Shown: positions 26,337-35,107 of the stretch, in pieces
Layout of the letters: the number at the start of each line of letters is the position of its first letter
Numbering within the stretch: the stretch's first letter is position 1
Assembly (NCBI RefSeq): GCF_034676705.1
Contig: NZ_JAUCBS010000008.1
Location: forward strand, 139,201-203,200
DNA: 64,000 nucleotides
Direction: 5' to 3'
Origin: Gemmobacter sp.
GTDB taxonomy: Bacteria > Pseudomonadota > Alphaproteobacteria > Rhodobacterales > Rhodobacteraceae
Translations under genes and position numbers: made by a program
Notes under the pieces: model-generated
What the model was told of the DNA's origin: nothing
The model's input: the letters and a program-made list of their open reading frames with translations, nothing else
Databases searched by the model: none

Positions 26337-29126
26337 TCAGAAGTGGACCGACAGGCTGTCCAGCGGCGTCTGCTTGGGCGGCGCGAATTTGGTCAGGTCG
26401 ATGCCCTTGACCGCCTCCTTGTATTCGCCCAGCGTCGGCGTCCGGCCAAGGATGGCCGAAAGCACCACCACAGGGGTCGAGGCCAGCAGCGATTCACCCT
26501 TTTTGGTCTCGCTGTCGGCCACGACGCGGCCCTGGAACAGCCGGGTCGAGGTGGCCAGAACGGTGTCGCCCTTTTCGGCCTTTTCCTGGTTGCCCATGCA
26601 CAGGTTGCAGCCCGGGCGTTCCAGATACAGGATGTTTTCGTATTCGGTGCGGGCCTTGGCCTTGGGCAGCATGTCGTTGAATTCAAAGCCGGAATACTTC
26701 TGGAGGATCTCCCAATCCCCTTCCTGCTTCAGTTCGTCGATGATGTTGTAGGTGGGCGCAGCCACGACCAGCGGCGCCCTGAACTCGACATGCCCGGTCT
26801 TTTCCTCAAGGTTCTTAAGCATCTGCGCGACGATCTTGATGTCGCCCTTGTGCACCATGCACGACCCGACGAAGCCCAGATCCACCTTCTTTTCCGCCGC
26901 GTAATAGGAAATCGGGCGGATCGTGTCGTGGGTGTAGCGTTTCGACACATCGGCGTTGTTCACGTCGGGGTCGGCGATCATCGGTTCGTCGATGATGTCC
27001 AGATCGACAACCACCTCGGCGAAGTATTTCGCATTGGCATCGGGCTTCAGCGCGGGCTTCTCGCCCGAGCGGATCTGGGCGATCCGGCGGTCGGCCAGGG
27101 CGATCAGGTTGGCCAGCATGCCGCTTTGCTGCTCCATGCCCTTGTCGATCATGATCTGGATGCGCGACTTGGCCAGTTCCAGCGACTGGATCAGCGTCTC
27201 GTCCTCGCTGATGCAGATCGCGGCCTTGGCCTTCATTTCCGCCGACCAGTCGGTGAAGGTGAACGCCTGATCGGCCAGCAGCGTGCCGATATGCACCTCG
27301 ATGATGCGGCCCTGGAAAACGTTGTCGCCATGCTGTTTCAGCATCTGCGCCTGCGTCGCATGGACCACATCGCGGAAGTCCATATGCGGGGCCATGCTGC
27401 CCTTGAACGTCACCTTCACCGAATCCGGGATCGGCATTTCGGCCTCTGCCGTCGCCAGCGCCAGCGCCACGGTGCCGGAATCCGCCCCGAAGGCCACGCC
27501 CTTGGACATGCGGGTATGGCTGTCGCCGCCGATGATGATGGCCCAGTCATCCACGGTGATGTCGTTCAGCACCTTGTGGATCACGTCCGTCATGGCGTGA
27601 TACTGGCCCTTGGGGTCGCGCGCGGTGACAAGGCCGAAGCTGTTCATGAAGGACATGAGCTTGGGGATGTTGTCCTGCGCCTTCTTGTCCCAGACCGATG
27701 CGGTGTGGCAGCCCGACTGATAGGCGCCATCGACCAGGGGCGAGATCACGGTGGCGGCCATCGCCTCCAGTTCCTGCGCGGTCATCGGGCCGGTCGTGTC
27801 CTGCGAACCGACGATGTTGACGCGCACCCGCACGTCCGATCCGGCATGCAGCACCTTGCCCGGCGCCACGCCACGGGCATTGGCGTTGAAGATCTTTTCA
27901 ACCGCCGTCAGGCCCTGACCGGCGTGGCTGATCTCTTTCGACGGGGCAAAGACCACCGGCGCCTGAATGCCAAGGATCTCCGCCGCAACGGTTTGCAGCT
28001 TTTTGCCGAAGACGATGGCATAGGAGCCGCCCGCCTTCATGAACTCCACCTTTTGCGGGGTGAAGGACGACGACAGGTCGGCCAGTTCCTCGCCCTTGTC
28101 GTTCAGCAGCTTCTTCTTCTTGCTGTCGATGGTCAGAACGGTGCCGGTCTCGACCGAGAACTTCTGTTCCAGAATCGGGTTGCCGTCGTTGTTCAGGATC
28201 GCCTTGCCATCGGGGCCGGTCTTCTTGACCCAGTTCTTCAGGTTGACCCCGATGCCGCCGGTCACGTCCACCGTGGTGGCGAAGATCGGCGAAATGCCGT
28301 TGGTGCCCGCGACCACCGGGGCCACGTTGACGAAGGGCACATAGGGGCTGGCCTGCTTGCCCGTCCAGAGTGCTACGTTGTTCACGCCGGACATGCGGCT
28401 GGAGCCCACGCCCATCGTGCCCTTTTCGGCGATCATCATGATGCGCTTGCCGGGATGTTGCAGCTTCAGATCGCGGATCGTCTGTTGCGCCGCCTCGTCG
28501 CACATGCACAGGCCATGCAGTTCCCGGTCGGCGCGCGAGTGGGCCTGGTTGCCGGGCGACAGCAGGTCGGTCGAGATATCGCCTTCGGCGGCGATCAGCG
28601 TCACCACCTCGATCTTGTCGTCGATATCCGGCAGCGAGGTAAAGAATTCGGCCTTGGCATAGCTGTGCAGGATGTCGGTTGCCAGCGCATTGCCGGATTC
28701 ATGCGCCGCTTTCAGCCGGTCGGTGTCGGCATCATACAGGAAGACCTGGGTTTTCAGAACTTCGGCCGCCTCGGCCGCAATCGCGCCGTTGGGGCCAAGC
28801 GCCACATCCAGCAGCACCCGCACCGAAGGCCCGCCCTTCATGTGCGACAGCAGTTCCAGCGCGAAGGCCGGCGTGATCTCGGGCACAGTGACCTGACCCA
28901 GCACGATTTCCTTCAGGAAGTCCGCCTTGACACCGGCAGCGGCGGTCGTGCCGGGCAGGGTATTGTAGATGAAATACTGCAACGAGTCGGCCCGGTGCGG
29001 ATGTGCCGCATCGCGGATCTGCGCGACGATCTCGGCCGTCAGGGCGCCATCGTCGATAGGCTTGGGGCTAAGACCCTGCGCCTTGCGTGCGTCGATCTCT
29101 TCAAGGTAGCGGGCATAGAGACTCAT
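26337..29126 (-). CDS. acnB: Aconitate hydratase B (bifunctional aconitase / 2-methylisocitrate dehydratase)
   Basis: A 929-residue protein starting MSLYARYLEEIDARK; an upstream ATG in frame adds nine residues without a better ribosome site. It has the AcnB order: N-terminal HEAT-like helical domain, swivel domain (domain 4) and then the aconitase core. The three cluster-binding cysteines are visible: one in LGFVGSCMVHKGD and two in PGCNLCMGNQEKA. It isomerises citrate to isocitrate in the TCA cycle and can act in the methylcitrate cycle. A terminator follows. The gene lies inside an IS-rich stretch but is intact. A 12-bp palindrome lies 65 bases upstream of the start. Confidence 0.97.
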   Translation of the reverse strand: MSLYARYLEEIDARKAQGLSPKPIDDGALTAEIVAQIRDAAHPHRADSLQYFIYNTLPGTTAAAGVKADFLKEIVLGQVTVPEITPAFALELLSHMKGGPSVRVLLDVALGPNGAIAAEAAEVLKTQVFLYDADTDRLKAAHESGNALATDILHSYAKAEFFTSLPDIDDKIEVVTLIAAEGDISTDLLSPGNQAHSRADRELHGLCMCDEAAQQTIRDLKLQHPGKRIMMIAEKGTMGVGSSRMSGVNNVALWTGKQASPYVPFVNVAPVVAGTNGISPIFATTVDVTGGIGVNLKNWVKKTGPDGKAILNNDGNPILEQKFSVETGTVLTIDSKKKKLLNDKGEELADLSSSFTPQKVEFMKAGGSYAIVFGKKLQTVAAEILGIQAPVVFAPSKEISHAGQGLTAVEKIFNANARGVAPGKVLHAGSDVRVRVNIVGSQDTTGPMTAQELEAMAATVISPLVDGAYQSGCHTASVWDKKAQDNIPKLMSFMNSFGLVTARDPKGQYHAMTDVIHKVLNDITVDDWAIIIGGDSHTRMSKGVAFGADSGTVALALATAEAEMPIPDSVKVTFKGSMAPHMDFRDVVHATQAQMLKQHGDNVFQGRIIEVHIGTLLADQAFTFTDWSAEMKAKAAICISEDETLIQSLELAKSRIQIMIDKGMEQQSGMLANLIALADRRIAQIRSGEKPALKPDANAKYFAEVVVDLDIIDEPMIADPDVNNADVSKRYTHDTIRPISYYAAEKKVDLGFVGSCMVHKGDIKIVAQMLKNLEEKTGHVEFRAPLVVAAPTYNIIDELKQEGDWEILQKYSGFEFNDMLPKAKARTEYENILYLERPGCNLCMGNQEKAEKGDTVLATSTRLFQGRVVADSETKKGESLLASTPVVVLSAILGRTPTLGEYKEAVKGIDLTKFAPPKQTPLDSLSVHF

Positions 29127-29157
29127 CTTTGTTCCCCAATGGCTGACTGACATGCGA

Positions 29158-29706
29158 TCAGGCAGGCCCCAAGGTCACCCGCCCTTCGGTATACAATTGT
29201 ATGCAGTTTTCGGTGCATATGCAAGTGGCCGCTGCGCATGCCAACAAAGAGAGGGGGCTTTCGCCTTCTTGCCGGGGGCGGCGGTTGCCGCACCCTTCGG
29301 GTGTAATGTTGCAGCGCGGCCAGATCCTGCACCTGCAGGCGGGATTTGCAAGGCAGTGTCCCGGAACCGACACCGCCGTCAGCCCACCCGCCCGATGTAA
29401 TCTGGCCAGCATCACCGCGTCCCGGTCCCCCGCCTTCACCGGGATCAGCGAGGGAGCCACGACGATGCAATCGTGGCCCATCTCAAGGAGTTGCCGGTGC
29501 AGGTCATAGCCGCAAGGCCCTGTTTCATAGCAGAAACACAGTGGACGACTTTCAATGACCAACTTCTCCACCAGCTTGCGGACGTGATCCGGGCGGTGCG
29601 AAATTGTCCCCGAGTGACGGACCTCGCCGCCGCGTTCGTCTTGGGCGACCGCCACCGAGATCGTTGCCTTGTGGACATCCAGCCCGATGAACGTGCTATC
29701 CTGCAT
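29158..29706 (-). pseudogene. IS110-family transposase remnant (N-terminal DEDD domain)
   Basis: The frame starts MQDSTFIGLDVHKATIS, the N-terminus of IS110 transposases, and continues with YETGPCGYDLHRQLLEMGHDC and APSLIPVKAGDRDAVMLARLHRAGGLTAVSVP. Compared with intact relatives (KAGDRVKTDRRDA) a few codons including a catalytic Asp are missing in KAGDRDA. After about residue 110 (near 29370) the similarity stops and the frame continues as unrelated sequence, so the C-terminal half is gone. It is inactive debris just upstream of acnB. Confidence 0.85.
29191..29202. promoter_or_regulatory. Perfect palindrome upstream of acnB, possible operator
   Basis: ATACAATTGTAT is a perfect 12-bp dyad 65 bases upstream of the acnB start, and TGCATATGCA (29214-29223) is a second one next to it. 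The AT-rich dyads stand out in GC-rich DNA and look like GntR-type operators. Whether they serve acnB or a gene lost from the other side is unknown. Confidence 0.35.
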
Positions 29707-29801
29707 CTGGTCTTTCGCCCATTCATGAGGCTTGGCGCCCGCCAACCGGGCGCAACCCTCGAACGAAGAATGCTGCAGGAGATGTCCCCAACCCAGTCAG
29801 G

Positions 29802-30175
29802 TCACGCGCCGATCCCGGGGGCCGAGGGCCCGTTTCTCGACGGCTTCCGGGCGGCCAGCAGCGCCGGCACGAAAAGCGTCAGCGTGGCAAGGATAACGGC
29901 CCCCTCGCGCCAGTACCAGGCGGCTTGATTTAAGGTATCTGCGGCGAAAACCGCCAGTCCGTAGCACAGAAGAACATGCCAGCCGTAAACCGGAAGCGAG
30001 TGGCTTCCCAGAAAAACAAGCGGGCGCCAAGTGACGATCCGATCCAAAGCGCGCGAAATATTCCGCAGCCAAACCATGCGGGAGTGACAGCCGGCTACCA
30101 AAAGCCAAAGCAAAAGGTAGAAATGTCCGGCGAATGTCATGACCCTCAACAACGTCATGTTTCTGCGGTCGAAGG
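29802..30175 (-). pseudogene. opgC: OpgC-like membrane acyltransferase, 3' remnant cut by IS5
   Basis: About 124 C-terminal codons remain, with hydrophobic segments and the string PLVFLGSHSLPVYGWHVLLCYGL, which is typical of OpgC, the membrane protein that succinylates osmoregulated periplasmic glucans. The frame runs into the left inverted repeat of the IS5 element at 30176, so the N-terminal two thirds and the start are missing. No function is expected from this fragment. Confidence 0.75.
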
Positions 30176-31009
30176 GGCTCTGTTGCACAAATCCCTTGAG
30201 GGATTCATCTCGTGAATCCAGCGTGGTAGCTGGGCTGCATGAGCAGACCGACACCCCCGACCTACAAGACCCGGAACTGGCGCAGCTACAACCAAGCGCT
30301 GAAGCGCCGTGGCTCGCTGACGATCTGGTTCGATCCCGCCATGATGTGGGGAGCCGCGTCGACCGGCAAGCGCGGGCGCCAGCCTGCCTACAGTGACGCC
30401 GCGATCCAGACGTGCCTGACCATGAAGGTGCTGTTCGGGATGGCGCTCCGCCAGACCACTGGGTTCGTCGAGAGCATGCTTCGGCTGATCGGCCTGGACT
30501 GGGCGGTGCCTGACTTCAGCACGCTGTCGCGCCGCCAGAAGACCCTGAAGGTCAACATCCCCTACCGCGGCTCGGAGGGTCCGTTACACCTCTTGGTCGA
30601 CAGCACCGGCATCAAGGTGGAAGGCGAAGGGGAGTGGAACGCCCGCAAGCACGGGGGCACCAAACGCAGGGTCTGGCGCAAGATCCACATCGGGATTGAC
30701 GAGAAATCTCTGGAAATCCGGGCGGCCGAGTTCACCACCAGCGACGTGGGCGATGCGCCCATGCTGCCCGAGCTGCTCGACCAGATCCCGCCCGACCAGG
30801 AGATCGCGACCGTCACCGCCGATGGTGCCTTCGACACCCGCAAATGCCATGACGCCATCGCAGCCCGAGGTGCCGCCGCTATCATTCCGCCCCGCAAGAA
30901 TGCCAAGCCCTGGAAGCCCGACACCCCGGGTGCTGTGGCGCGTAACGAGATCTTGCGCACATCGAAGCGCGTCGGTCGAACCATCTGGCGACGATGGAGC
31001 GGGTATCAC

Positions 31010-32383
31010 GATAGTGCCCCACGGCGTGGTGTAGGAGCGCCGACCTTCTGAGAGGTCCTGGTCTGTCAGGTAGCCACGGCAGGCAGCCTGACGTTGGGAT
31101 TGTCGGTGACGCGGGCGAGCGTTTCAAGGCTCATGTATCGCCGCGCGACGGCCCACTCGTCGTTGGTCTCGAGCATCAGCGCGCCGACGAGGCGGACGAT
31201 GGCAGCATCGTTCGGGAAGATCCCTATGACATCGGCTCGCCGTTTCACCTCGCGGTTCACACGTTCCAGCGGGTTGGTGGAGGCGATCTGGGTCCAGTGC
31301 TCGCGGGGAAACGACATGTAAGCGAGGACATCGTCGCAGGAGGCGTCCATCAGGGCACCGAGTTTGGGCTGCTTTTCCCGCAGGGCGTCGGCCACGACAT
31401 TCCACTGTGCCTCGGCGTCGGCCTTGCTCTCCTGGGCAAAGATCGTCTTCAGCATCGCCGCCACCGCGGTGCGCTGCTTTGCCGGAGCGTAAGCCAGGAC
31501 GTTGCGCATCCAGTGAATGCGGCATCTCTGGTGGGTGGCGTTGAAGACCCGGCGCGCCGCGGCCCGCAGGCCCTTGTGGTCGTCTGCGATCACCAGCTTC
31601 ACGCCGCGCAGGCCCCGGTCCGCAAGACTGCGCAGGAAGTCGGTCCAGAAGGTCTCCGCCTCGGACGGACCGGTGGCGACGCCCAGCACCTCGCGCTTGC
31701 CGTCCTCGTTCACGGCCACGGCGAGTATCACCGCCTTGCTGATGATGCGCCCGCCCTCCCTGACCTTGAGGTAGGTGGCGTCGAGCCAGAGATAGGGCCA
31801 CGCACCTTCCAGGGGGCGGGCCAGGAAGGCGTCCACCCGCTCATCGATCTCCATGCACAGCCGGCTGACCTGGCTCTTCGACATGCCACCAGCGCCCATG
31901 GCTTTGACCAGATCATCGACGGACCGCGTCGAGATGCCGTGGACGTAGGCTTCCTGGATCACAGCAACCAAGGCTTTCTCCGCCGTGCGGCGTGGCTCGA
32001 GGAAGCTGGGGAAGTAGCTTCCCTTCCGCAGCTTCGGGATCTCCAGCGAGATGCGGCCAGCGCGCGTGTCCCAGTCCCGGTCGCGGTATCCGTTTCGCTG
32101 GGCTTCCCGCATCGGCGAGCGCGCACCTTTGGCCGCGCCCGTCCGCGCCTCGATCTCTGCTTCCATGATCCGCTCGGCCGCAAAGGCCAGCATCTCGCGC
32201 ACGAGGTCGCCATCGGCCTGCTTCTCAACCAGCTCGATCAGCGCCATTCTGTCGTCGGTCATCGTCATCTCCGTCTCAGGTTTCAGGTGTCGCAACCCAA
32301 ACCTTTCCGAAGATCGACGGTGACCGCCAGCGTCGCCATCAGCGTCGCCTGCGGCCTCCTACACCACGCCGTGGGGCACTATC
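31010..32383 (-). mobile_element. IS256-family insertion sequence nested in IS5 copy 2
   Basis: A 1374-bp element with perfect terminal inverted repeats of 28 bp that begin GATAGTGCCCCACGG and run through CGTGGTGTAGGAG. The target GGTATCAC is duplicated at 31002-31009 and 32384-32391, the 8-bp size expected for IS256. The exact duplication and intact transposase indicate a comparatively recent insertion. Confidence 0.95.
31066..32262 (-). CDS. IS256-family (mutator-type) transposase
   Basis: A 398-residue transposase; the chosen ATG has GGAG upstream, and ATG 32268 is an alternative two codons earlier. The DDE residues are in [26 protein letters not shown] and [13 protein letters not shown], with the CxxH-type region CRIHWMRN between the second Asp and the Glu. 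The N-terminal part has the usual [24 protein letters not shown] segment. The frame is intact and the target duplication is perfect. Confidence 0.96.
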   Translation of the reverse strand: MTDDRMALIELVEKQADGDLVREMLAFAAERIMEAEIEARTGAAKGARSPMREAQRNGYRDRDWDTRAGRISLEIPKLRKGSYFPSFLEPRRTAEKALVAVIQEAYVHGISTRSVDDLVKAMGAGGMSKSQVSRLCMEIDERVDAFLARPLEGAWPYLWLDATYLKVREGGRIISKAVILAVAVNEDGKREVLGVATGPSEAETFWTDFLRSLADRGLRGVKLVIADDHKGLRAAARRVFNATHQRCRIHWMRNVLAYAPAKQRTAVAAMLKTIFAQESKADAEAQWNVVADALREKQPKLGALMDASCDDVLAYMSFPREHWTQIASTNPLERVNREVKRRADVIGIFPNDAAIVRLVGALMLETNDEWAVARRYMSLETLARVTDNPNVRLPAVAT

Positions 32384-32607
32384 GGTATCACCGCCGAAGT
32401 CGCGCAGAGACCAAGATGCACTGCGTCAAGCTGCTGGGGCAGCGCCTGTCCGCGCGGGACTTCGACCGTCAGGTTGCAGAGTTCCAGGTTCGCGTCGCTG
32501 TCCTGAACGGCTTCACAGCGCTCGGCATCCCTGTCACGGAAGCCGTGGGATGAGTCTGTCCGGGGAAAGGGGAACCCTGTCCGTCACCCGATTTGTGCAA
32601 CAGAGCC

Positions 32608-33009
32608 CCTGCGTGTTGTCAACGTTGCGAGAACACGCAGATTCCCTTCCGGCAATCTTCTACCCGCTTCTGACCTGAACAGCATGAACCCCGCGATGAG
32701 CTCGGCATCGATCCGGTCGGTCTTTGCCCGCGTGCCCCCGGAAAGGGCAAAGGCTTTGATCTGCGCCGGGGACAGTTGCACGGCCTCCACCCCTGCCGCC
32801 ACAAGCGTGGCCCAGAGCATCCATTCCTGACCACCCTTCGCTTCAAATCCGATCCGCACCGGCTGGGGCAAGGTCCGGAGCTGCACAAGAAGTTGGGCAT
32901 GGCCTGCCACGGTGTTGGGAAGGCAAAGACGCCGCGCGCCCGACGCACAAAAGCCGTCGAGCCAATCGCGGGAAACATCCATGCCGATCACGGCTGCTGC
33001 TGGTATCAT
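32608..33009 (-). pseudogene. IS110-family transposase remnant (N-terminal part)
   Basis: The fragment starts MIPAAAVIGMDVSRDWLDGF and keeps DEDD-domain elements IGFEAKGGQEWMLWATLVAAGVEA and GTRAKTDRIDAELIAGFMLF, where KTDRIDA carries a catalytic Asp pair. It ends at the right inverted repeat of IS5 copy 2, after NLRVLATLTTR. It differs from the IS110 remnant at 29158-29706, so two separate IS110 elements left traces here. A short palindromic stretch (33031-33053) lies upstream. Confidence 0.85.
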
Positions 33010-33184
33010 ATCACTCTCTTCCTTATGCTTCGCGGTCCCGCAAAGCGGGCCGCCGTCAACTGTTCGAGACGGTGAAAAGAGGTGGGATCAGCCTGCTCGT
33101 GATCGTGGTCATCCGGGCGCATCTGGACAAACGCGCAACCGATTTTCCGGCGCTGACCCCCGAGGGATGATCTGATCAGACCTT

Positions 33185-33213
33185 ATGGCCTTTACATATG
33201 GATCATATGGCCT
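33185..33213. promoter_or_regulatory. Candidate operator of the Xre-RES toxin-antitoxin pair
   Basis: Two CATATGG copies (33195-33201 and 33204-33210) are spaced 9 bp apart, nearly one helical turn, flanked by ATGGCC on both sides. They lie 28 bases upstream of the antitoxin start, where the antitoxin would be expected to bind for autoregulation. No proof beyond position and symmetry. Confidence 0.4.
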
Positions 33214-33237
33214 ATCTTGAGACCAACGGAGGCTAGG

Positions 33238-33627
33238 ATGCAGCTTGCCGAAAACATTCGTGACCCTGCCCGGATCAATGCCGTCGCGCTCAAGGCCTAT
33301 GCCCGGGTGGTCGATGCCTGGGGCCTGAACACCCGAGAGGCGGCGGCCCTTGCCGACATGTCCGAAAGCACCTGGAAACGCGCCAAAAAGCCGAACTTTG
33401 CCGGAGAGTTGACCAAGGACCAGCTTTTGCGGCTTAGCGCGGTGATCGGCATCTACAAGTCGCTGGACCTGTATTTCGCCCCCCCGCTGGCGCGCGGCTG
33501 GGTGACCCGCCCCAATGCCGGGCCGCTGTTCGGCGGCAGCCGTCCGGTGGATACCGCCATCGACGGCGGCCTGCCGCAGATCCTGGCCGTTCGGACCTAT
33601 CTTGATGCGCTGCGTGGCGGGGCATGA
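33238..33627 (+). CDS. Xre/MbcA/ParS-type antitoxin
   Basis: A 129-residue protein with a GGAGG ribosome site. An N-terminal helix-turn-helix-like region (VVDAWGLNTREAAALADMSESTWKRAKK) is followed by the C-terminal toxin-binding domain, with ALRLS-like helix QLLRLSAVIGIYKSLDLYF and the closing GGLPQILAVRTYLDALRGG. Its last codons overlap the start of the RES toxin gene by four bases (ATGA), the standard arrangement. Antitoxins of this type bind and block the RES toxin and repress their own promoter. Confidence 0.9.
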   Translation: MQLAENIRDPARINAVALKAYARVVDAWGLNTREAAALADMSESTWKRAKKPNFAGELTKDQLLRLSAVIGIYKSLDLYFAPPLARGWVTRPNAGPLFGGSRPVDTAIDGGLPQILAVRTYLDALRGGA

Positions 33628-34325
33628 GGCGGACGGCGCTGTCCGATCGCGGGCTGGTCCGCCTGCTGCCGGCGACCTATCACAAGCCCCCCGCGCTGCG
33701 CGGTCTGGTCGATACCGATGACGAACTGGAAATCCTGGCCGAGATCGAGGGGCTGACCAGCGCGCGCCTGCTGGCAGAACGCGGCCGCAGCCCGCATCTG
33801 GACCCGCGCGAACTGGCATGGCGGCGGCGCAGCCGCGATTTGCGAATTTACGGCGATACCCATGTCAACGCCGCCTTCACCTATACCCGCGCCGGCGGCA
33901 ACCGTTTCAACCCGGGCGAACGGGGCGCCTGGTATTGCGCCTGGGACACCATGGTTGCGGTCAGCGAGGTCGCCTGGCACCGCACGCGCGAGCTGGGTTA
34001 CACCGGCTGGTTCCATGACAGCGCCCGCTATGTCGAGCTGCTGGCCGATTTCATCGGCGATTTTCACGACCTGACCGATGATCCCGCCCATCCCGCGCTG
34101 ACCCCCGACCCCGCCATCGGCTATCCCGAAGGCCAGGCCCTGGCCCAGCAACTGCGGCGCGAGGGGGCGCGCGGCCTGATCTACCCATCGGTCCGCGCAC
34201 CGGCGCCGGGGGGCAACTGCCTGGTCTGCTTTGACCCCGGCGCAATCCAGAACGTCCGCCCCGGCGCATCCTGGGATCTGACCTGGACGGGAACGCCGGA
34301 CTATTCGATCCTTGCCGTCGGCTGA
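33624..34325 (+). CDS. RES-domain toxin (NAD+-degrading family)
   Basis: A 233-residue protein of the RES family. The name-giving residues are visible in order: Arg in GGNRFNPG, a Tyr in AWYCAWD, Glu in VSEVAWHR and Ser in IYPSVR. Family members break down NAD+ and stop growth when the antitoxin is absent. The gene is translationally coupled to the antitoxin gene upstream. The pair borders the IS cluster at 25-33 kb and has no further partner genes, so it could be a passenger of the rearranged segment or a stabilising element for it. Confidence 0.9.
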   Translation: MRRTALSDRGLVRLLPATYHKPPALRGLVDTDDELEILAEIEGLTSARLLAERGRSPHLDPRELAWRRRSRDLRIYGDTHVNAAFTYTRAGGNRFNPGERGAWYCAWDTMVAVSEVAWHRTRELGYTGWFHDSARYVELLADFIGDFHDLTDDPAHPALTPDPAIGYPEGQALAQQLRREGARGLIYPSVRAPAPGGNCLVCFDPGAIQNVRPGASWDLTWTGTPDYSILAVG

Positions 34326-34337
34326 CCCTGCAGGGTG

Positions 34338-35078
34338 CTACAGCAACCCGCCATCTGCGCGAATGGTGCGCCCGGTGATCCAGCCGGCATCCGCGGACGC
34401 CAGAAAGGCGACAAGGCCGCTGATATCCTCGGGCTGGCCGATGCGGCGCAGCGGGGTCTGGGCGCGCAGGCTGTCGCCGCGCGTGGTCAGGATGCCCGCC
34501 GTCATGTCGGTTTCGATCAGCCCCGGTGCAACCGCGTTGATGGTGATGCCGCGCGGCCCCAGCTCTTGCGCCAGCGCCAGCGTCAGGGCCGAAACCGCCG
34601 CCTTGGACGCCGCATAGACCGAAGCCCCGGCCAGCGGCGTTTCCGCCAGCCGCGAGGAAAAGTGGATGATGCGCCCGCCGGGCCCCATCACCGCCGCCGC
34701 CGCACGGGTCAGCGACAGGGTGCCCAGAACGTTGGTATCAAACATTGCGTGGAAATGGCCGGCATCGGTCTGATCCAGCGGCAGGTATTTCGCCACCCCC
34801 GCGCAGTTGACCAGAATGTCCAGCCGCCCGAACTGCGCCATGCAGCCCGCCACCAACGCATCGCAATCGGCCGGGTGGGCAACATCGGCGGTCAGGGCAC
34901 AGGCCGCAGCCCCGGCGGCGCGTAGATCGGCCACCATGCGCCCGGCCGCCGCCAGATCGCTGCGGCAGGCGATCACCAGCTGCGCGCCCTCGGCCGCCAG
35001 CCGCCGTGCAACCTGTGCCCCGATCCCGCGCGACCCGCCGGTGACCAGCGCCACCTTGCCGGACAGATCCTTGCCCAT
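34338..35078 (-). CDS. Short-chain dehydrogenase/reductase (FabG-like)
   Basis: A 246-residue SDR. The cofactor motif TGGSRGIG lies near residue 14-21, the NAG-like motif is NCAGV, and the catalytic residues are Ser in HFSSR and Tyr/Lys in YAASK. The C-terminus ITGRTIRADGG is typical of classical SDRs, and an Arg after the second beta-strand (CRS) suggests NADP(H). It is the last gene of the minus-strand catabolic island, 29 bases after the flavodoxin-fold reductase, and probably oxidises or reduces a pathway intermediate. The substrate is unknown. Confidence 0.9.
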   Translation of the reverse strand: MGKDLSGKVALVTGGSRGIGAQVARRLAAEGAQLVIACRSDLAAAGRMVADLRAAGAAACALTADVAHPADCDALVAGCMAQFGRLDILVNCAGVAKYLPLDQTDAGHFHAMFDTNVLGTLSLTRAAAAVMGPGGRIIHFSSRLAETPLAGASVYAASKAAVSALTLALAQELGPRGITINAVAPGLIETDMTAGILTTRGDSLRAQTPLRRIGQPEDISGLVAFLASADAGWITGRTIRADGGLL

Positions 35079-35107
35079 TCCCGGTCCCTCCTATGACTTG
35101 CGGCGGT

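Larger units (their letters stand above)
30239..32553 (+). pseudogene. IS5-family transposase split by IS256 insertion
   Basis: The first part (30239-31009) holds the first two catalytic Asp residues (LLVDSTGIKVE, TADGAFDTRK); the last part (32384-32553) restarts at YHRRSRAETKMHCVKLLGQ and holds the catalytic Glu. The break is an 8-bp target duplication, GGTATCAC, so the original frame would be restored by exact loss of the insert. In its present state the product would end a few codons inside the IS256 element and lack the Glu. Confidence 0.9.
30176..32607 (+). mobile_element. IS5-family (IS903-group-like) element, copy 2, interrupted by a nested IS256-family element
   Basis: The outer ends are GGCTCTGTTGCACAAATC at 30176 and its inverted copy ending at 32607, matching the ends of copy 1. 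The IS256 element at 31010-32383 sits inside it. Without the insert and one copy of the 8-bp duplication the element would be about 1050 bp. The 9 bases outside each end (ggtcgaagg and cctgcgtgt) do not match. The left side joins an opgC fragment and the right side an IS110 fragment, so this is a junction of rearranged segments. Confidence 0.9.

Noticed and set aside
25878..29150. Plus-strand open frame of about 1090 codons antisense to acnB and the IS481 transposase
   Set aside because: It is the shadow of acnB and crosses the IS boundary, which no real gene would do unbroken.
30167..32616. Target-site duplication for IS5 copy 2, or exchange of flanks with copy 1
   Set aside because: Flanks ggtcgaagg and cctgcgtgt match neither each other nor the flanks of copy 1.
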